A stretch of DNA of 64,000 bases. Source: Kiloniella spongiae (GTDB taxonomy: Bacteria; Pseudomonadota; Alphaproteobacteria; Kiloniellales; Kiloniellaceae). The position numbers and the translations under genes were made by a program. The stretch spans positions 140,005 through 204,004 of the forward strand of contig NZ_LAQL01000009.1 of assembly GCF_001026905.1 (NCBI RefSeq). Direction: 5' to 3'. Below the pieces are notes generated by a model. The model was given only the letters and a program-made list of their open reading frames with translations, did not search any database and was not told the origin of the DNA. Shown one piece after another: positions 28,264 through 37,557 of this stretch (positions within the stretch are counted from its first letter, which is position 1; the number at the start of each line of letters is the position of its first letter).

Positions 28264-28998
28264 ATGAAAAGCACTGTTACTCTGCTCAAAAAAGCTCTTG
28301 TCCCGGTTTGTACTGTTCTTTGTGTTGTAACTACACAGACATCAACAAGCTATGCTGAACAGGAAAAACAGCTCGATTCAAATGAAGTGATCACTGAATA
28401 CGGTAAGATTGCGACTGGCCTTGCTCTGGAAGAAAGATGCCTGCTTCTCTCCCCGGAAGAAACCAGAGAATATTACTGGCAACAGTACATGCTGGACTAC
28501 TCACTCAACAAAATTTTCACCAACGCGCCCGTCCTTAATATGATCCGAGGCACAGCCTACCAGACATCCAGAGATGAACGATTCAAATGTGATCAGAAAT
28601 CGCAGGATTTCATTCAGCGCTCCCTGCAAAAAGCACGAGATCTGACACAACAGCTAACAGGGCAAACTTTTGAATTGAATGTCAGTGATAAAAAATTCGA
28701 TGAAGAGAGAATTGATATTATCGCGGTTGCGGCTGGAACAAATGCTGTTTGCAACCATCTCTTACCTGAATATGAAGAACAGTTGCGCGTTGGCTACAAA
28801 GCATTAAGCGATGCACTACAAGCTCGATACCCGGATGCTTTCGACACATCTTCTATTGATGCTTCATACAAAAAAGCCTCATCCCAGGACAAAAATTCTT
28901 GCGGCGAAGCAACCAAGCAGCAAACGCTTCAGGGGTGGCAACTCACCAGAATGTTGATGAAACAGTTCCGCTTGGCTTTTGCCTCAAAGGAGCCTTAA
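28264..28998 (+). CDS. Secreted protein of unknown function
   Basis: The 244-residue protein has a clear Sec signal peptide (KKALVPVCTVLCVVTTQTSTSYA, cleavage probably after SYA) and a mostly helical, charged mature region. That region contains four cysteines (ERCLLL, FKCDQ, AVCNHL, NSCGE) that could form two periplasmic disulfides. No family is recognised. AGGAAG precedes the ATG, and it follows ftsY by 27 bases, so it is probably in the same transcript. A short GCCTTA/TAAGGC hairpin lies over its stop codon. Confidence 0.7.
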   Translation: MKSTVTLLKKALVPVCTVLCVVTTQTSTSYAEQEKQLDSNEVITEYGKIATGLALEERCLLLSPEETREYYWQQYMLDYSLNKIFTNAPVLNMIRGTAYQTSRDERFKCDQKSQDFIQRSLQKARDLTQQLTGQTFELNVSDKKFDEERIDIIAVAAGTNAVCNHLLPEYEEQLRVGYKALSDALQARYPDAFDTSSIDASYKKASSQDKNSCGEATKQQTLQGWQLTRMLMKQFRLAFASKEP

Positions 28999-29047
28999 GT
29001 TTCAACCTAAGGCCCCTCTGATATTAAATACAACGCCTAGAGTAAAA

Positions 29048-30010
29048 TCATGCCTTTTGTCGACATCGTGCCTGCGAAAGTACGCAAATCAGTTCAAACA
29101 TAAGATTGACGCCAACAATTGCAGTTCCGCCTGACTGATCAAACGGAGGCGAAACTTCAACCAAATCCGCACCGATCAAATTCAAATCACCGAGGGATCT
29201 AATCATCACCTGTGCATCAAAGGGTGTGTAGCCTCCGATTTCTGGTGTTCCCGTACCAGGCGCATAACAAGGATCCAACGCGTCGATATCAAAGGTCACA
29301 TAGGTTCTTTGATCGCCAACCACCTGATGGATTTCCTTAATTACTTCCTGAATTCCGAGATCAAAATACTCTTCAATCGTAATAACTCGTATACCAACGT
29401 CTTTCGCATACTCTTCATCCGAACGGTCATATCGCGACCCACGGATCCCAACCTGTACAACCCGTTTGGGATCAAGTAATCCCTCTTCTATTGCACGACG
29501 AAAAGGTGTGCCATGGGTCAGTTTACTTCCACCGAAATAACTGTCGTTCACATCCATATGTGCATCAAAATGAACCATACCCACAGGTCCGCTATCAGCA
29601 ACAAGTCCGCGAAGTATCGGAAGCGAGATCATGTGATCTCCACCTGCCACCATTGGCATAACACCAGCTTCACGAACACTCACCATATAGTCCGTGACAC
29701 GTTGCATTGTCATATCGAGATCAACAGGGTTAACTTTTACATCCCCAAAGTCCGCAATCCGACAATCATCAAAAGGCGCAACCCAGGTTGCTCCGTTGTA
29801 TCTGCGAATAAGGCTCGACATATCTCTGAGTTGACGTGGACCATGACGTGTTCCGGGTCGATTGGTAACACCCGCATCCCAAGGAACACCGATTATACCA
29901 ATATCATACCCCGTGAAGTCGGTGACATGCGGCAATCTCATAAAAGTTGCAATACCACTAAATCGCGGCAAATCCATTCCGTCTGGCGGTAGTTCCGTAA
30001 CCTTACTCAT
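29048..30010 (-). CDS. speB: Agmatinase / ureohydrolase family enzyme
   Basis: The 320-residue enzyme belongs to the arginase/agmatinase superfamily. It shows the di-manganese ligands in GGDHMISLPI, HFDAHMD and SFDIDALDPCYAPGTGTPE. IGVPWDAGVTNRPGTRHGPR is the N-terminal signature. The likely reaction is hydrolysis of agmatine, or a related guanidino compound such as guanidinobutyrate, to urea and an amine; sequence alone does not settle this. ATG 30010 has GGAGGCAGGA directly upstream and is preferred to a start 24 codons earlier. A divergent LysR gene 97 bases away probably controls it. Confidence 0.88.
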   Translation of the reverse strand: MSKVTELPPDGMDLPRFSGIATFMRLPHVTDFTGYDIGIIGVPWDAGVTNRPGTRHGPRQLRDMSSLIRRYNGATWVAPFDDCRIADFGDVKVNPVDLDMTMQRVTDYMVSVREAGVMPMVAGGDHMISLPILRGLVADSGPVGMVHFDAHMDVNDSYFGGSKLTHGTPFRRAIEEGLLDPKRVVQVGIRGSRYDRSDEEYAKDVGIRVITIEEYFDLGIQEVIKEIHQVVGDQRTYVTFDIDALDPCYAPGTGTPEIGGYTPFDAQVMIRSLGDLNLIGADLVEVSPPFDQSGGTAIVGVNLMFELICVLSQARCRQKA

Positions 30011-30107
30011 TCCTGCCTCCCAAAATAAAACTCGCCAACAGTGTGACCTTGGCAGTAACTTAAAGAAATTATAAAATAACAAAGTTTATTTTGAGAAATA
30101 TCAAAGC

Positions 30108-31025
30108 ATGAAACTAGACAATTTGGACCTTCGCCAGCTCCGTGTATTCTTGACTGTGGCTGATTGTGGCGGCTTCTCACAGGCACAGGCCGAACTGAAT
30201 ATCAGCATCTCGACAATCAGCATTCAAATGTCAGATCTCGAAACTCGGCTTGGCATGCGCCTATGTCAACGCGGAAGGACAGGCTTTTCTTTAACAAAAG
30301 AAGGGGACCGCGTTTATAGTGCTGCAAAAACTCTTTTTAACCAAATTGATGGTTTCACCAATGAAATTCACGACCTTCGCCAAGAACTTAGCGGCAAGCT
30401 TTCTTTGGGAATTACTGACAACCTAATCACTCATCCAAACTCTTCGATCTCTCAAAGTCTGCATGAGTTATTCAATTTGGAAGGAAAAATTGAAGCTACA
30501 ATCAATATTCTTCCCCCAAATTTATTAGAGCGGGAAGTACTTGATCAACGGCTAGATATTGCAATAGGTGCTTTTCCCAAGCACTTACCCGGACTTCACT
30601 ACCAACAGCTTTTTACAGAAAATCAAATCCTGTACTGCGGCTCAAGGCATCCTCTTTTCCACATAAATACCGATAAGCTGAAACCACAAGACTTAACAGA
30701 TTACAAGATTGCTCAACGCGGCTACACAGCAGGTCGCCCACATCCTTCAAACATTAAAACAACAGGATCAGGTGCCTTATCATACCAAATGGAAGGGCTT
30801 GTTTATCTGATACTTTCTGGACATTTCCTTGCCCATCTTCCTGATCATCTTGCTCAGAAATGGATCGAAAGTGGGGATATGAAAGCGCTTAATCCTCAAA
30901 AGTTAAGTTATCAATCAACTTTTGAATTAATTGTCAGAGCAGGCACACATCCTTCTCCTGTTCTTGACGCCTTTAGAAAGTGTTTTGCCGCAAGCCTCAG
31001 AACAGAAAATAAAAAGGAGTCCTAA
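30108..31025 (+). CDS. LysR-family transcriptional regulator
   Basis: The 305-residue protein has an N-terminal winged helix-turn-helix (LRQLRVFLTVADCGGFSQAQAELNISISTISIQMSDLETRLG) and a periplasmic-binding-protein-like effector domain. It is divergent from the ureohydrolase gene, which by the usual LysR arrangement is its likely target; the 97-base intergenic region would hold the operator. The inducer is probably the guanidino substrate or its product (inference). Confidence 0.9.
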   Translation: MKLDNLDLRQLRVFLTVADCGGFSQAQAELNISISTISIQMSDLETRLGMRLCQRGRTGFSLTKEGDRVYSAAKTLFNQIDGFTNEIHDLRQELSGKLSLGITDNLITHPNSSISQSLHELFNLEGKIEATINILPPNLLEREVLDQRLDIAIGAFPKHLPGLHYQQLFTENQILYCGSRHPLFHINTDKLKPQDLTDYKIAQRGYTAGRPHPSNIKTTGSGALSYQMEGLVYLILSGHFLAHLPDHLAQKWIESGDMKALNPQKLSYQSTFELIVRAGTHPSPVLDAFRKCFAASLRTENKKES

Positions 31026-31071
31026 CCTTTGCCAAGACCCCTTTTAAATCCATCGTTAAAAGTTAGTGGTT

Positions 31072-33180
31072 TTAAGCTTCTCGGATCTGATGAATAAAAT
31101 CGTCAACTTGTGTATTAAGCATTTCGGATTGACGTGACAGTTCTGACGCAGCACTCAGCACATCCTGTGCAGCTCGTCCGGTTTCTTCTACCCCACTTGT
31201 TACATCCGAAATAGTAGACGACACTTCACTTGTTGCCGTCGCAGCTTCTTGAACATTACGCGAGATCTCAAGCGTTGCAGCCCCTTGTTCTTCAACAGCC
31301 GCAGCCACGGAAGCCGTAATCTCATTTATCTGCTCAATTGTACCTGTGATTTTACCAATTGAATCAGCCGCCGTATCCGTTGCTCCTTGGATGCCGGTAA
31401 CCTGTTGTGCAATTTCGTCTGTCGCTTTAGCTGTTTGTGTTGCCAGGCTTTTCACTTCACTGGCAACAACGGCAAAACCTTTCCCGGCATCTCCGGCACG
31501 AGCAGCCTCAATCGTCGCATTCAACGCAAGCAGATTAGTTTGCTCTGCAATGTCGGAAATCAACTTAATAACTTCACCAATCTTGGTTGAAGCGTCCAAC
31601 AATCCAGAAACCTGATTATTCGCGTCTTGTGCCCTTGCCACAGCATCACCTGCAATGCTTGTTGACTGACTGACCTGACGACTGATTTCATTGATTGAAC
31701 TTGAAAGTTCTTCTGCCGCTGCCGCAACAGTTTGTACGTTACCTGTTGCATGCTCTGAAGCAGAAGTTACAGCCACAGCCTGTTGTGACGTATTTCCTGC
31801 GGTAGATTGCATTCCCTCAGAAGTACTTCTCATCTCTGTTGCCGCAGACGATACCGTCTGAACAATTCCCTTCACTTCACTCTCAAAGCGATCAGCAAGC
31901 TCGACCATAGCCTGACGCTTTTCCTCTTCACTTCGCTTTTCGGCTTCCTTGCGTTCTTCTTCCAGTTTCTTAACAGCAACAGCATTGTCGCGGAAGACAA
32001 GAACAGCCTTGGCCATATCAGCAATTTCATCATGACCACTCGCGCCCCTGATTTCCGCATCAAGATTACCGTCAACCAGCTCCTGCATAGATGATGTAAT
32101 CGACTTCACCGGGAAAATAACCCGCACGGCAACAATCCAGAAAGATACAAGCCCGGCAACAACTCCGATTGATAGAATAATCAGTGCGGCAACCATACGA
32201 TTCCAGCTTTCCGTCGCGGCTGCATTTGCCAATTCTCCTGACGTAACCGTTGTTACATCAACCAGATCCCAAATAGGACTAATTGCGTTCTCAGACGTCT
32301 GTGACCATTCCGCTTCATCAACTGGATAGTCATCACCACGAATACCCTTTTTGAAAACAGCTTCACGTAAACCTTCGTATTGGTCTTCACTGAAGAAGTC
32401 AGATTCCAGTGCAGCCATCACAGCGGAAATTTTCTCCGCAGCGCCTGGCTTATGTGAATAGGCAAGAAAATCTTGCCAGGCATTCTCTACGCGCCCGCGA
32501 TCTGTATAAAAGTTCTTTAACCGTGTCCCGCGTAGTTTCACTTTTTTGGAAATGGCATAGGCTAATCCAGCTTTTTCACGGCTGGCATATTCGCTCATCA
32601 CCCACGCACTTTCTTTCAACCGCTGAACCATTGTAAAGTTTGGTCCCGATTTCTCAGGTTGAAATGAAGATCTTTCCCGCAGCGTCTTTGACGCCATGAT
32701 CATATCTGTAATGGCTGGCTCCGCAGCATCCCCGACCTTACGATCCCTTTGGAACTTCGGGACAGAGATGTATATATCGATATTAGGGCGTATTTCTACC
32801 AAGGCAGCGTGTGTAGCCTGCACAGATTCCAGTACCGCTGCTTTATCAGGAAAGTTCGCGTTATTTCCTAACCAGGAAACAGCTTCCAGATAGCTTGCAT
32901 CACCCTGTTCCCGGGCTGTCACAATATCCTTTTGACCTGCGTTTGTAATTTCTTGACTTGATGCAATTGCGACAGACGTTAAGGAACGCTCTTCTGCCCA
33001 GAATTTAGCGGCCAAAATCAGCTGCCCTTCAACCCGGTTATATTCCTGCGTCGTTTGCGCATCCTTATAATCCTGCCAGTCCTCCAGAACAGAGGTCGCA
33101 GCTTGATAAATCACAAGCCCGGTTAGAATTAGAGCAACAGCATACAGACTGTTACGGATTGTGAGGGCTTTAGACAGCAT
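31072..33180 (-). CDS. Methyl-accepting chemotaxis protein
   Basis: The 702-residue chemoreceptor has a first membrane segment at about 11-31, a large mostly helical periplasmic sensor (about 32-328), a second membrane segment (329-351), a HAMP domain (352-404) and a long cytoplasmic signalling coiled coil. The conserved hairpin tip is ISDIAEQTNLLALNATIEAA, contacting CheA and CheW. Glu/Gln-Ala-rich stretches flank it as methylation sites. It lacks an obvious C-terminal CheR-tethering pentapeptide. The ligand is unknown. No che genes are nearby, so it is an orphan receptor. Confidence 0.93.
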   Translation of the reverse strand: MLSKALTIRNSLYAVALILTGLVIYQAATSVLEDWQDYKDAQTTQEYNRVEGQLILAAKFWAEERSLTSVAIASSQEITNAGQKDIVTAREQGDASYLEAVSWLGNNANFPDKAAVLESVQATHAALVEIRPNIDIYISVPKFQRDRKVGDAAEPAITDMIMASKTLRERSSFQPEKSGPNFTMVQRLKESAWVMSEYASREKAGLAYAISKKVKLRGTRLKNFYTDRGRVENAWQDFLAYSHKPGAAEKISAVMAALESDFFSEDQYEGLREAVFKKGIRGDDYPVDEAEWSQTSENAISPIWDLVDVTTVTSGELANAAATESWNRMVAALIILSIGVVAGLVSFWIVAVRVIFPVKSITSSMQELVDGNLDAEIRGASGHDEIADMAKAVLVFRDNAVAVKKLEEERKEAEKRSEEEKRQAMVELADRFESEVKGIVQTVSSAATEMRSTSEGMQSTAGNTSQQAVAVTSASEHATGNVQTVAAAAEELSSSINEISRQVSQSTSIAGDAVARAQDANNQVSGLLDASTKIGEVIKLISDIAEQTNLLALNATIEAARAGDAGKGFAVVASEVKSLATQTAKATDEIAQQVTGIQGATDTAADSIGKITGTIEQINEITASVAAAVEEQGAATLEISRNVQEAATATSEVSSTISDVTSGVEETGRAAQDVLSAASELSRQSEMLNTQVDDFIHQIREA

Positions 33181-33425
33181 TTACTCGAACTCCATAGCAA
33201 TAGCGATCCAGAATCGCGCGAGACCTGCAAACGAAGATAAAGGCTAAGACTTTAACAACTAACTAACAAATACTTATATGTGGGAATTTTTACTGAAAAA
33301 CTTGAAATAAAAACATATTCCGTCAAATTCACGTCAAATAGCCTAATATATACAACAAATCTATACTATTTATAGTTAAAATCTATGCCTGATAAATCTC
33401 ATGAAAACGCTAAGAAACTCCAGAA

Positions 33426-33962
33426 TCAACGGGGGTTAGTAAAAGTGGGAAATTCATTTTTATCCCGAATAGAATGATACTGATTAAGCGCCCACCCTAC
33501 TGTTGGAAAAGCCAAATCTTGCCATGGAACATTATGCCAATCGAAAAGCGTGACTTCCTGACTTTCTGGCCCGGCAGATACGTCAGGATTACATAGCTTT
33601 GCACGATATATAATTTGAATCTGACTAATCCGTGGAAGAGAATAGACGGCCAGAATCTGATCGATAGTCAGCTTGGCTCTAGCCTCTTCCCAGGCTTCTC
33701 TTGCCGCCCCATCTTCGGCTGTTTCATTAAGCTCCAGATACCCCGCCGGAAGTGACCAATATCCACGCCTAGGTTCTATCTCTCTTTTAACCAGCAAGAT
33801 TTTCTCTTGCCACGTGGCAACAACCCCCACAACGATCTTGGGGTTTTCATAAATAACATAGTCACAGGTATTGCAAACTACCCGCTCTCTGTCATCCTGA
33901 TCGGGAATTCGACGGGAAAAAGAGGCATCAGGAGGAATATGTAAATGATCATCATTACTCAT
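33426..33962 (-). CDS. Nudix hydrolase with N-terminal half zinc ribbon
   Basis: The 178-residue protein contains a Nudix box, GYLELNETAEDGAAREAWEEA, which binds Mg2+ and cleaves nucleoside-diphosphate linkages. Before it, CNTCDYVIYENPKIVVG resembles the second half of the zinc ribbon in NudC/ADP-ribose-pyrophosphatase-like enzymes. Substrate preference cannot be read from the sequence. It is on the same strand as the CtlX-like gene, whose stop lies 76 bases upstream of this start. Confidence 0.88.
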   Translation of the reverse strand: MSNDDHLHIPPDASFSRRIPDQDDRERVVCNTCDYVIYENPKIVVGVVATWQEKILLVKREIEPRRGYWSLPAGYLELNETAEDGAAREAWEEARAKLTIDQILAVYSLPRISQIQIIYRAKLCNPDVSAGPESQEVTLFDWHNVPWQDLAFPTVGWALNQYHSIRDKNEFPTFTNPR

Positions 33963-34038
33963 GTGATCAGAATGTCTGCGCTATGATCTGAGAGCAAGAG
34001 AAATTACATTCCCCAAGAACAACTAAGCCTACACACAA

Positions 34039-34998
34039 CTAACGCTTTGACAAATGAATGCCAGCCAACATGCACCGGACAGACCCTCCTGCTTTTTCTA
34101 TCGTTGGAATAGGTAGGTTAACAATCGGAAGACGCTGCTCAACCTGATCGATTTGCTCACAAGTCAAAGCCCTTCGGGCTGTTTCCGACATAGCAAGCAA
34201 TGAACCATTGGCGCCTTGAACCTCCAGCATGTTTCCTGCAAATGCAGCGATTTGTGCCTCTGAAAGTTCAATAATTTTCCGCCCCGTATTTTTTAGCCTC
34301 TCCAGTAATGCTGTTCTTTGATCGATGTCACGCAACATCTCTGCCCCAACCAAAACAATATCACTCGCAATACACATCAGAACATTTGTGTGATAGACAG
34401 CACGACCTTTGCTATCAAACGCCTCGAAAACGATAGGTTCATAGTTAAATTGAGAGCAAAATCGCTCCAATAAAATAGGGTCAGCTCGCCGAGATTTACA
34501 GACATAGGCAACACGTTCTATGTGATCCAGAACCATTGCCCCAGTCCCCTCCAGAAAAAGTCCGTCGTTTTCCATTCCAGAATAATCAACAACGTCTTGC
34601 ACACGATAGCTATGTTTGAGCATTTCAATAATGTCTGTGCGGCGTTCCCTTCGTCGGTTTTCTGCATACATAGGGTAAATGGCAATGTGCCCACCTGCGT
34701 GAGTTGAAAACCAGTTATTTGGAAAGACTGAATCAGGTGTGTGTCGCCCTTCATCTTCATAAACATGAACGTTAACGCCATGAGATCTCAATGTATCAAT
34801 AGTATTGGATACTTCATGGTAGGCCCTGATCGCGCATTCCTGCTCGGCATTTACTCCCATGTTCTGAAACGCGTTATCTTCAGCCGTTTCCGGGTTTGCA
34901 GTAAAATGATGTGGCCGAATAACAATGACCGCTATCGGTATTTGGGGGGAGTTTTTCACATCAGGCTGCTGTGCACTGAGAGAAATTAACAACGACAT
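34039..34998 (-). CDS. CtlX-like amidinotransferase-superfamily hydrolase
   Basis: The 319-residue protein has the guanidine-modifying fold. IAVIVIRPHHFTANPETAEDNAFQ opens the protein, DSVFPNNWFSTH supplies an acidic/His region and GGSVRCMLAGIHL the predicted nucleophile C309. This matches the family annotated as citrulline-utilisation hydrolase CtlX, related to dimethylarginine dimethylaminohydrolase and arginine deiminase. The likely job is hydrolysis of citrulline or a similar ureido or guanidino compound. GGAG precedes the ATG. An Lrp-type regulator is divergent from it, as is usual for amino-acid catabolic genes. Confidence 0.8.
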   Translation of the reverse strand: MSLLISLSAQQPDVKNSPQIPIAVIVIRPHHFTANPETAEDNAFQNMGVNAEQECAIRAYHEVSNTIDTLRSHGVNVHVYEDEGRHTPDSVFPNNWFSTHAGGHIAIYPMYAENRRRERRTDIIEMLKHSYRVQDVVDYSGMENDGLFLEGTGAMVLDHIERVAYVCKSRRADPILLERFCSQFNYEPIVFEAFDSKGRAVYHTNVLMCIASDIVLVGAEMLRDIDQRTALLERLKNTGRKIIELSEAQIAAFAGNMLEVQGANGSLLAMSETARRALTCEQIDQVEQRLPIVNLPIPTIEKAGGSVRCMLAGIHLSKR

Positions 34999-35167
34999 AT
35001 CTGATACTCTCCTTCTAATAAGTATCCTGCTCGCACAGTGTTTTCCGATTAGAAGAAGAGCTTAAAAGAGGGTAATTTTAATTAATATGACAATTATTTA
35101 TAAATATCTTCATTTTTTTATGTATATTTTACAATACAATTGTCAATTTAGCTAACAAGCAGCCGAT

Positions 35168-35593
35168 ATGTATAAATTTGATTCTCTAGACCGGGAAATA
35201 ATCGCCATCTTAAAAAAAGATGGTCGCGCGCCGCTTTCAAAGCTTTCAGAAATTTTAGGGGTATCCAGAGGTACAATACAGAACAGGCTGGATCGGCTTT
35301 TAAATTCCGGTGCTTTGTTAGGATTCACAGTCAGAGTCAGAGAAGATACTGAGCCAAATCTACTCAAGGCAATCATGTCAATTGAAGTAATGGGAAAGTC
35401 AACAACCCAAGTCATACAAAAACTAAGAGGGATGCCAGAATTGGTAAAGTTGCATACGACCAATGGCAATTGGGATCTCGTCGCAGAGATACAGGTATCA
35501 AGTTTACAGGAATTCGATACGGTTCTGCGAAATGTTCGAAGTATCGACGGGATTCTCAATAGTGAAACCAGTCTTCTCCTGAGCTCCGTTTAA
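35168..35593 (+). CDS. Lrp/AsnC-family regulator
   Basis: The 141-residue protein has an N-terminal helix-turn-helix (LDREIIAILKKDGRAPLSKLSEILGVSRGTIQNRLDRL) and a C-terminal RAM/ActR ligand-binding domain (IMSIEVMGKSTTQVIQKL, TNGNWDLVAEIQV). It sits divergently 169 bases from the CtlX-like gene, so it probably regulates that gene in response to an amino acid such as citrulline, arginine or ornithine (inference). Confidence 0.9.
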   Translation: MYKFDSLDREIIAILKKDGRAPLSKLSEILGVSRGTIQNRLDRLLNSGALLGFTVRVREDTEPNLLKAIMSIEVMGKSTTQVIQKLRGMPELVKLHTTNGNWDLVAEIQVSSLQEFDTVLRNVRSIDGILNSETSLLLSSV

Positions 35594-35646
35594 AGAGTTA
35601 ACACAGACCAAGCTTTTATATGTACCCAACGATATCAACTGGCCCA

Positions 35647-35676
35647 CAAGATTACTGTAACCAAGATTACTGTAAC
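35647..35676. repeat. Perfect 15-base tandem repeat
   Basis: CAAGATTACTGTAAC occurs at 35647-35661 and again at 35662-35676 without a gap, between the converging Lrp-type gene and the small ORF at 35686. Its function is unknown. Confidence 0.85.
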
Positions 35677-35685
35677 ATTGTATTT

Positions 35686-35946
35686 TTATACCGTAATGTT
35701 CAGGAATGATCCTCGCGGGAGTATTTTACCAGATTCAGCTGCGATTTTGGCTGCATCAAAAAGTTCTCTAAGACGCTCGGTAATCCCAAAACTCCTGAGA
35801 TCACCAGTAAAAGGCTTAAGTGCCTTTTGAACCGTCAATCGCGCAGGGGCAGTTTCTTTCTTAGCTTCAGAAGCTTGCTGTTTTTTGATTCCATCGGGTG
35901 ATACACCCGTGAAGAATCCAGCATCTCTTTTGTTGGAAATTTTCAT
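35686..35946 (-). CDS. Small hypothetical protein
   Basis: An 86-residue frame begins MKISNKRDAGFFTGVSPDGI. It has a hydrophilic Lys/Ala-rich middle and a C-terminal part (LRSFGITERLRELFDAAKIA, then GKILPRGSFLNITV) with helix-forming pattern. No signal peptide, membrane segment or known family is seen. No Shine-Dalgarno is apparent before the ATG, which lowers confidence, but codon use and composition look protein-like and no better frame overlaps it. Confidence 0.5.
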   Translation of the reverse strand: MKISNKRDAGFFTGVSPDGIKKQQASEAKKETAPARLTVQKALKPFTGDLRSFGITERLRELFDAAKIAAESGKILPRGSFLNITV

Positions 35947-36393
35947 GAGAGAAGAATGACTAAATCCAGTAAATAATACGTTAAGCGCTACTCAAAAAAA
36001 TCAAGCCAAATAGCATCTCGACCCAACAACTCTTATTAGGTGAATAAATATTCGTAAATATATCGCGTAAGTTATCAACAACTAATTCTTCAAGTTCCTT
36101 TCCGTATATATTTAAACCGATTCTTTTAATGAATCTTTTATTAACCATACAGAACTTGCTATCAACTACACAACCAAACTACTATATTTAGTAGCCACCA
36201 AGTCAACACATACACATCACCTAATAGATTAACGAAAAAGTTAAGACTATTTTCATAAGTTTTGACGTAATTGTTTGTTAACAAGTGAATCTACCTCGCC
36301 GTAGATTCTCTCGATAAAATAAGGATCAATGCAGTCAATAATGGCTGTGAACGCGCAAGTAGCGCACCGGGGTATAAGGAAGCGGGGGTTCCC
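35947..36393. other. AT-rich intergenic region upstream of the DUF2336 gene
   Basis: This 447-base stretch contains no convincing gene. One inverted repeat, GAATCTAC (36287-36294) and GTAGATTC (36301-36308) with a CTCGCC loop, lies about 85 bases before the DUF2336 start. It could be an operator or a leader hairpin. Confidence 0.45.
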
Positions 36394-37557
36394 TTGCCGG
36401 AAAACCAGGATAATAACTTGCAAAAGTTGCTGTCGATGGCACTAGACCGTTCGGTCAAAGGCCGGGAGACGCTTGCGCGTACGATAGGTCAACTTTTCTC
36501 AGAGGAAGAAAGAGTTCTTTCCGAGCTAGAAAGAGCCTTGATGACTGACATCCTGGGCAAGCTAATAAGCGATGTTGAACAGCTAGTAAGACAGGCTTTA
36601 AGCGAAGAACTTTCCCTAACCAAGACCGTTCCCCATGAACTGATTTTAATGCTCGCAAATGACGATATTGAAGTCGCACGCCCAATTTTAATGAACAGTA
36701 ATATTCTTCAAGATCAGGATCTCGTCGATATTATTAAATCCCGCACACATCAACACCAGCTTTCAATTGCTCTTAGAAATGAACTTAGCAGCGACGTTTC
36801 AGATGCTCTCGTTAATACAGGCAAGAAGGACGTTATCAAGACACTTCTGGAAAACAAAAATGCATCTATTTCAGAACTCACTCTGGAATACCTCGCCGAC
36901 CAATCGAGACGCATTGATGATTTTCAGGAACCACTTGTTAACCGGGAAGATCTACCAGCCCATTTGGCCGAACGTATGTATTGGTGGGTATCTGCTGCTT
37001 TAAGATCACATATCCTCAAGAATTTCCCCGTGGATATTCAAGAGGTTGATAACAAGATTCAATCTGGTATCCACAAGCTTGTTGATCAGGATAGAGTCTT
37101 ACCAAAACCACATGCCCCCGCTACCAAACTGGCCCAGAAATTAAAACAGAACAATTTGCTAACCGTTGACAGTTTAGTTCAAGCCCTTCGGCAGGGGGAA
37201 GTTGAGCTATTCGAAAGTATGTTTTGTGAAATGAGTGGTTTTAGGCCCGGCGGCTTGCGAAAAGCTCTTTACGAGACCAAAGGCGAAGGCATAGCAATCC
37301 TGTGTCTTGCCATGGACATACCCAAACAAACATTTGCGACCATCTTTCTATTGAGCCGCAAAGGAAACCCAAGCGGACATAAAACGGATCCGCGAGACCT
37401 ATCCCGAGCGATGCTTATCTACGATAAGGTCAGTAAAGATGACGCTCAATTAATCACCGATTCCTGGCGAATGGATCCCAAGTATCAAGACGCCATCAGC
37501 GAAGTCGACGCAGCCTCCGCAAATAAAAAATCAGTAAGTGGGGCAAAGGCATCGTGA
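36394..37557 (+). CDS. DUF2336-domain protein
   Basis: The 387-residue, largely helical protein matches the alphaproteobacterial DUF2336 family: SERALMTDILGKLISDVEQLVR, then LANDDIEVARPILMNSNILQDQDLVDII and SISELTLEYLADQSRRIDDFQEPL. Members are HEAT-like and of unknown function. Translation starts at TTG 36394 after a GGAAG/GGGGG stretch. Its stop overlaps the start of the histidine-kinase gene, so the two are translationally coupled and probably work in one signalling pathway. Confidence 0.85.
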   Translation: MPENQDNNLQKLLSMALDRSVKGRETLARTIGQLFSEEERVLSELERALMTDILGKLISDVEQLVRQALSEELSLTKTVPHELILMLANDDIEVARPILMNSNILQDQDLVDIIKSRTHQHQLSIALRNELSSDVSDALVNTGKKDVIKTLLENKNASISELTLEYLADQSRRIDDFQEPLVNREDLPAHLAERMYWWVSAALRSHILKNFPVDIQEVDNKIQSGIHKLVDQDRVLPKPHAPATKLAQKLKQNNLLTVDSLVQALRQGEVELFESMFCEMSGFRPGGLRKALYETKGEGIAILCLAMDIPKQTFATIFLLSRKGNPSGHKTDPRDLSRAMLIYDKVSKDDAQLITDSWRMDPKYQDAISEVDAASANKKSVSGAKAS

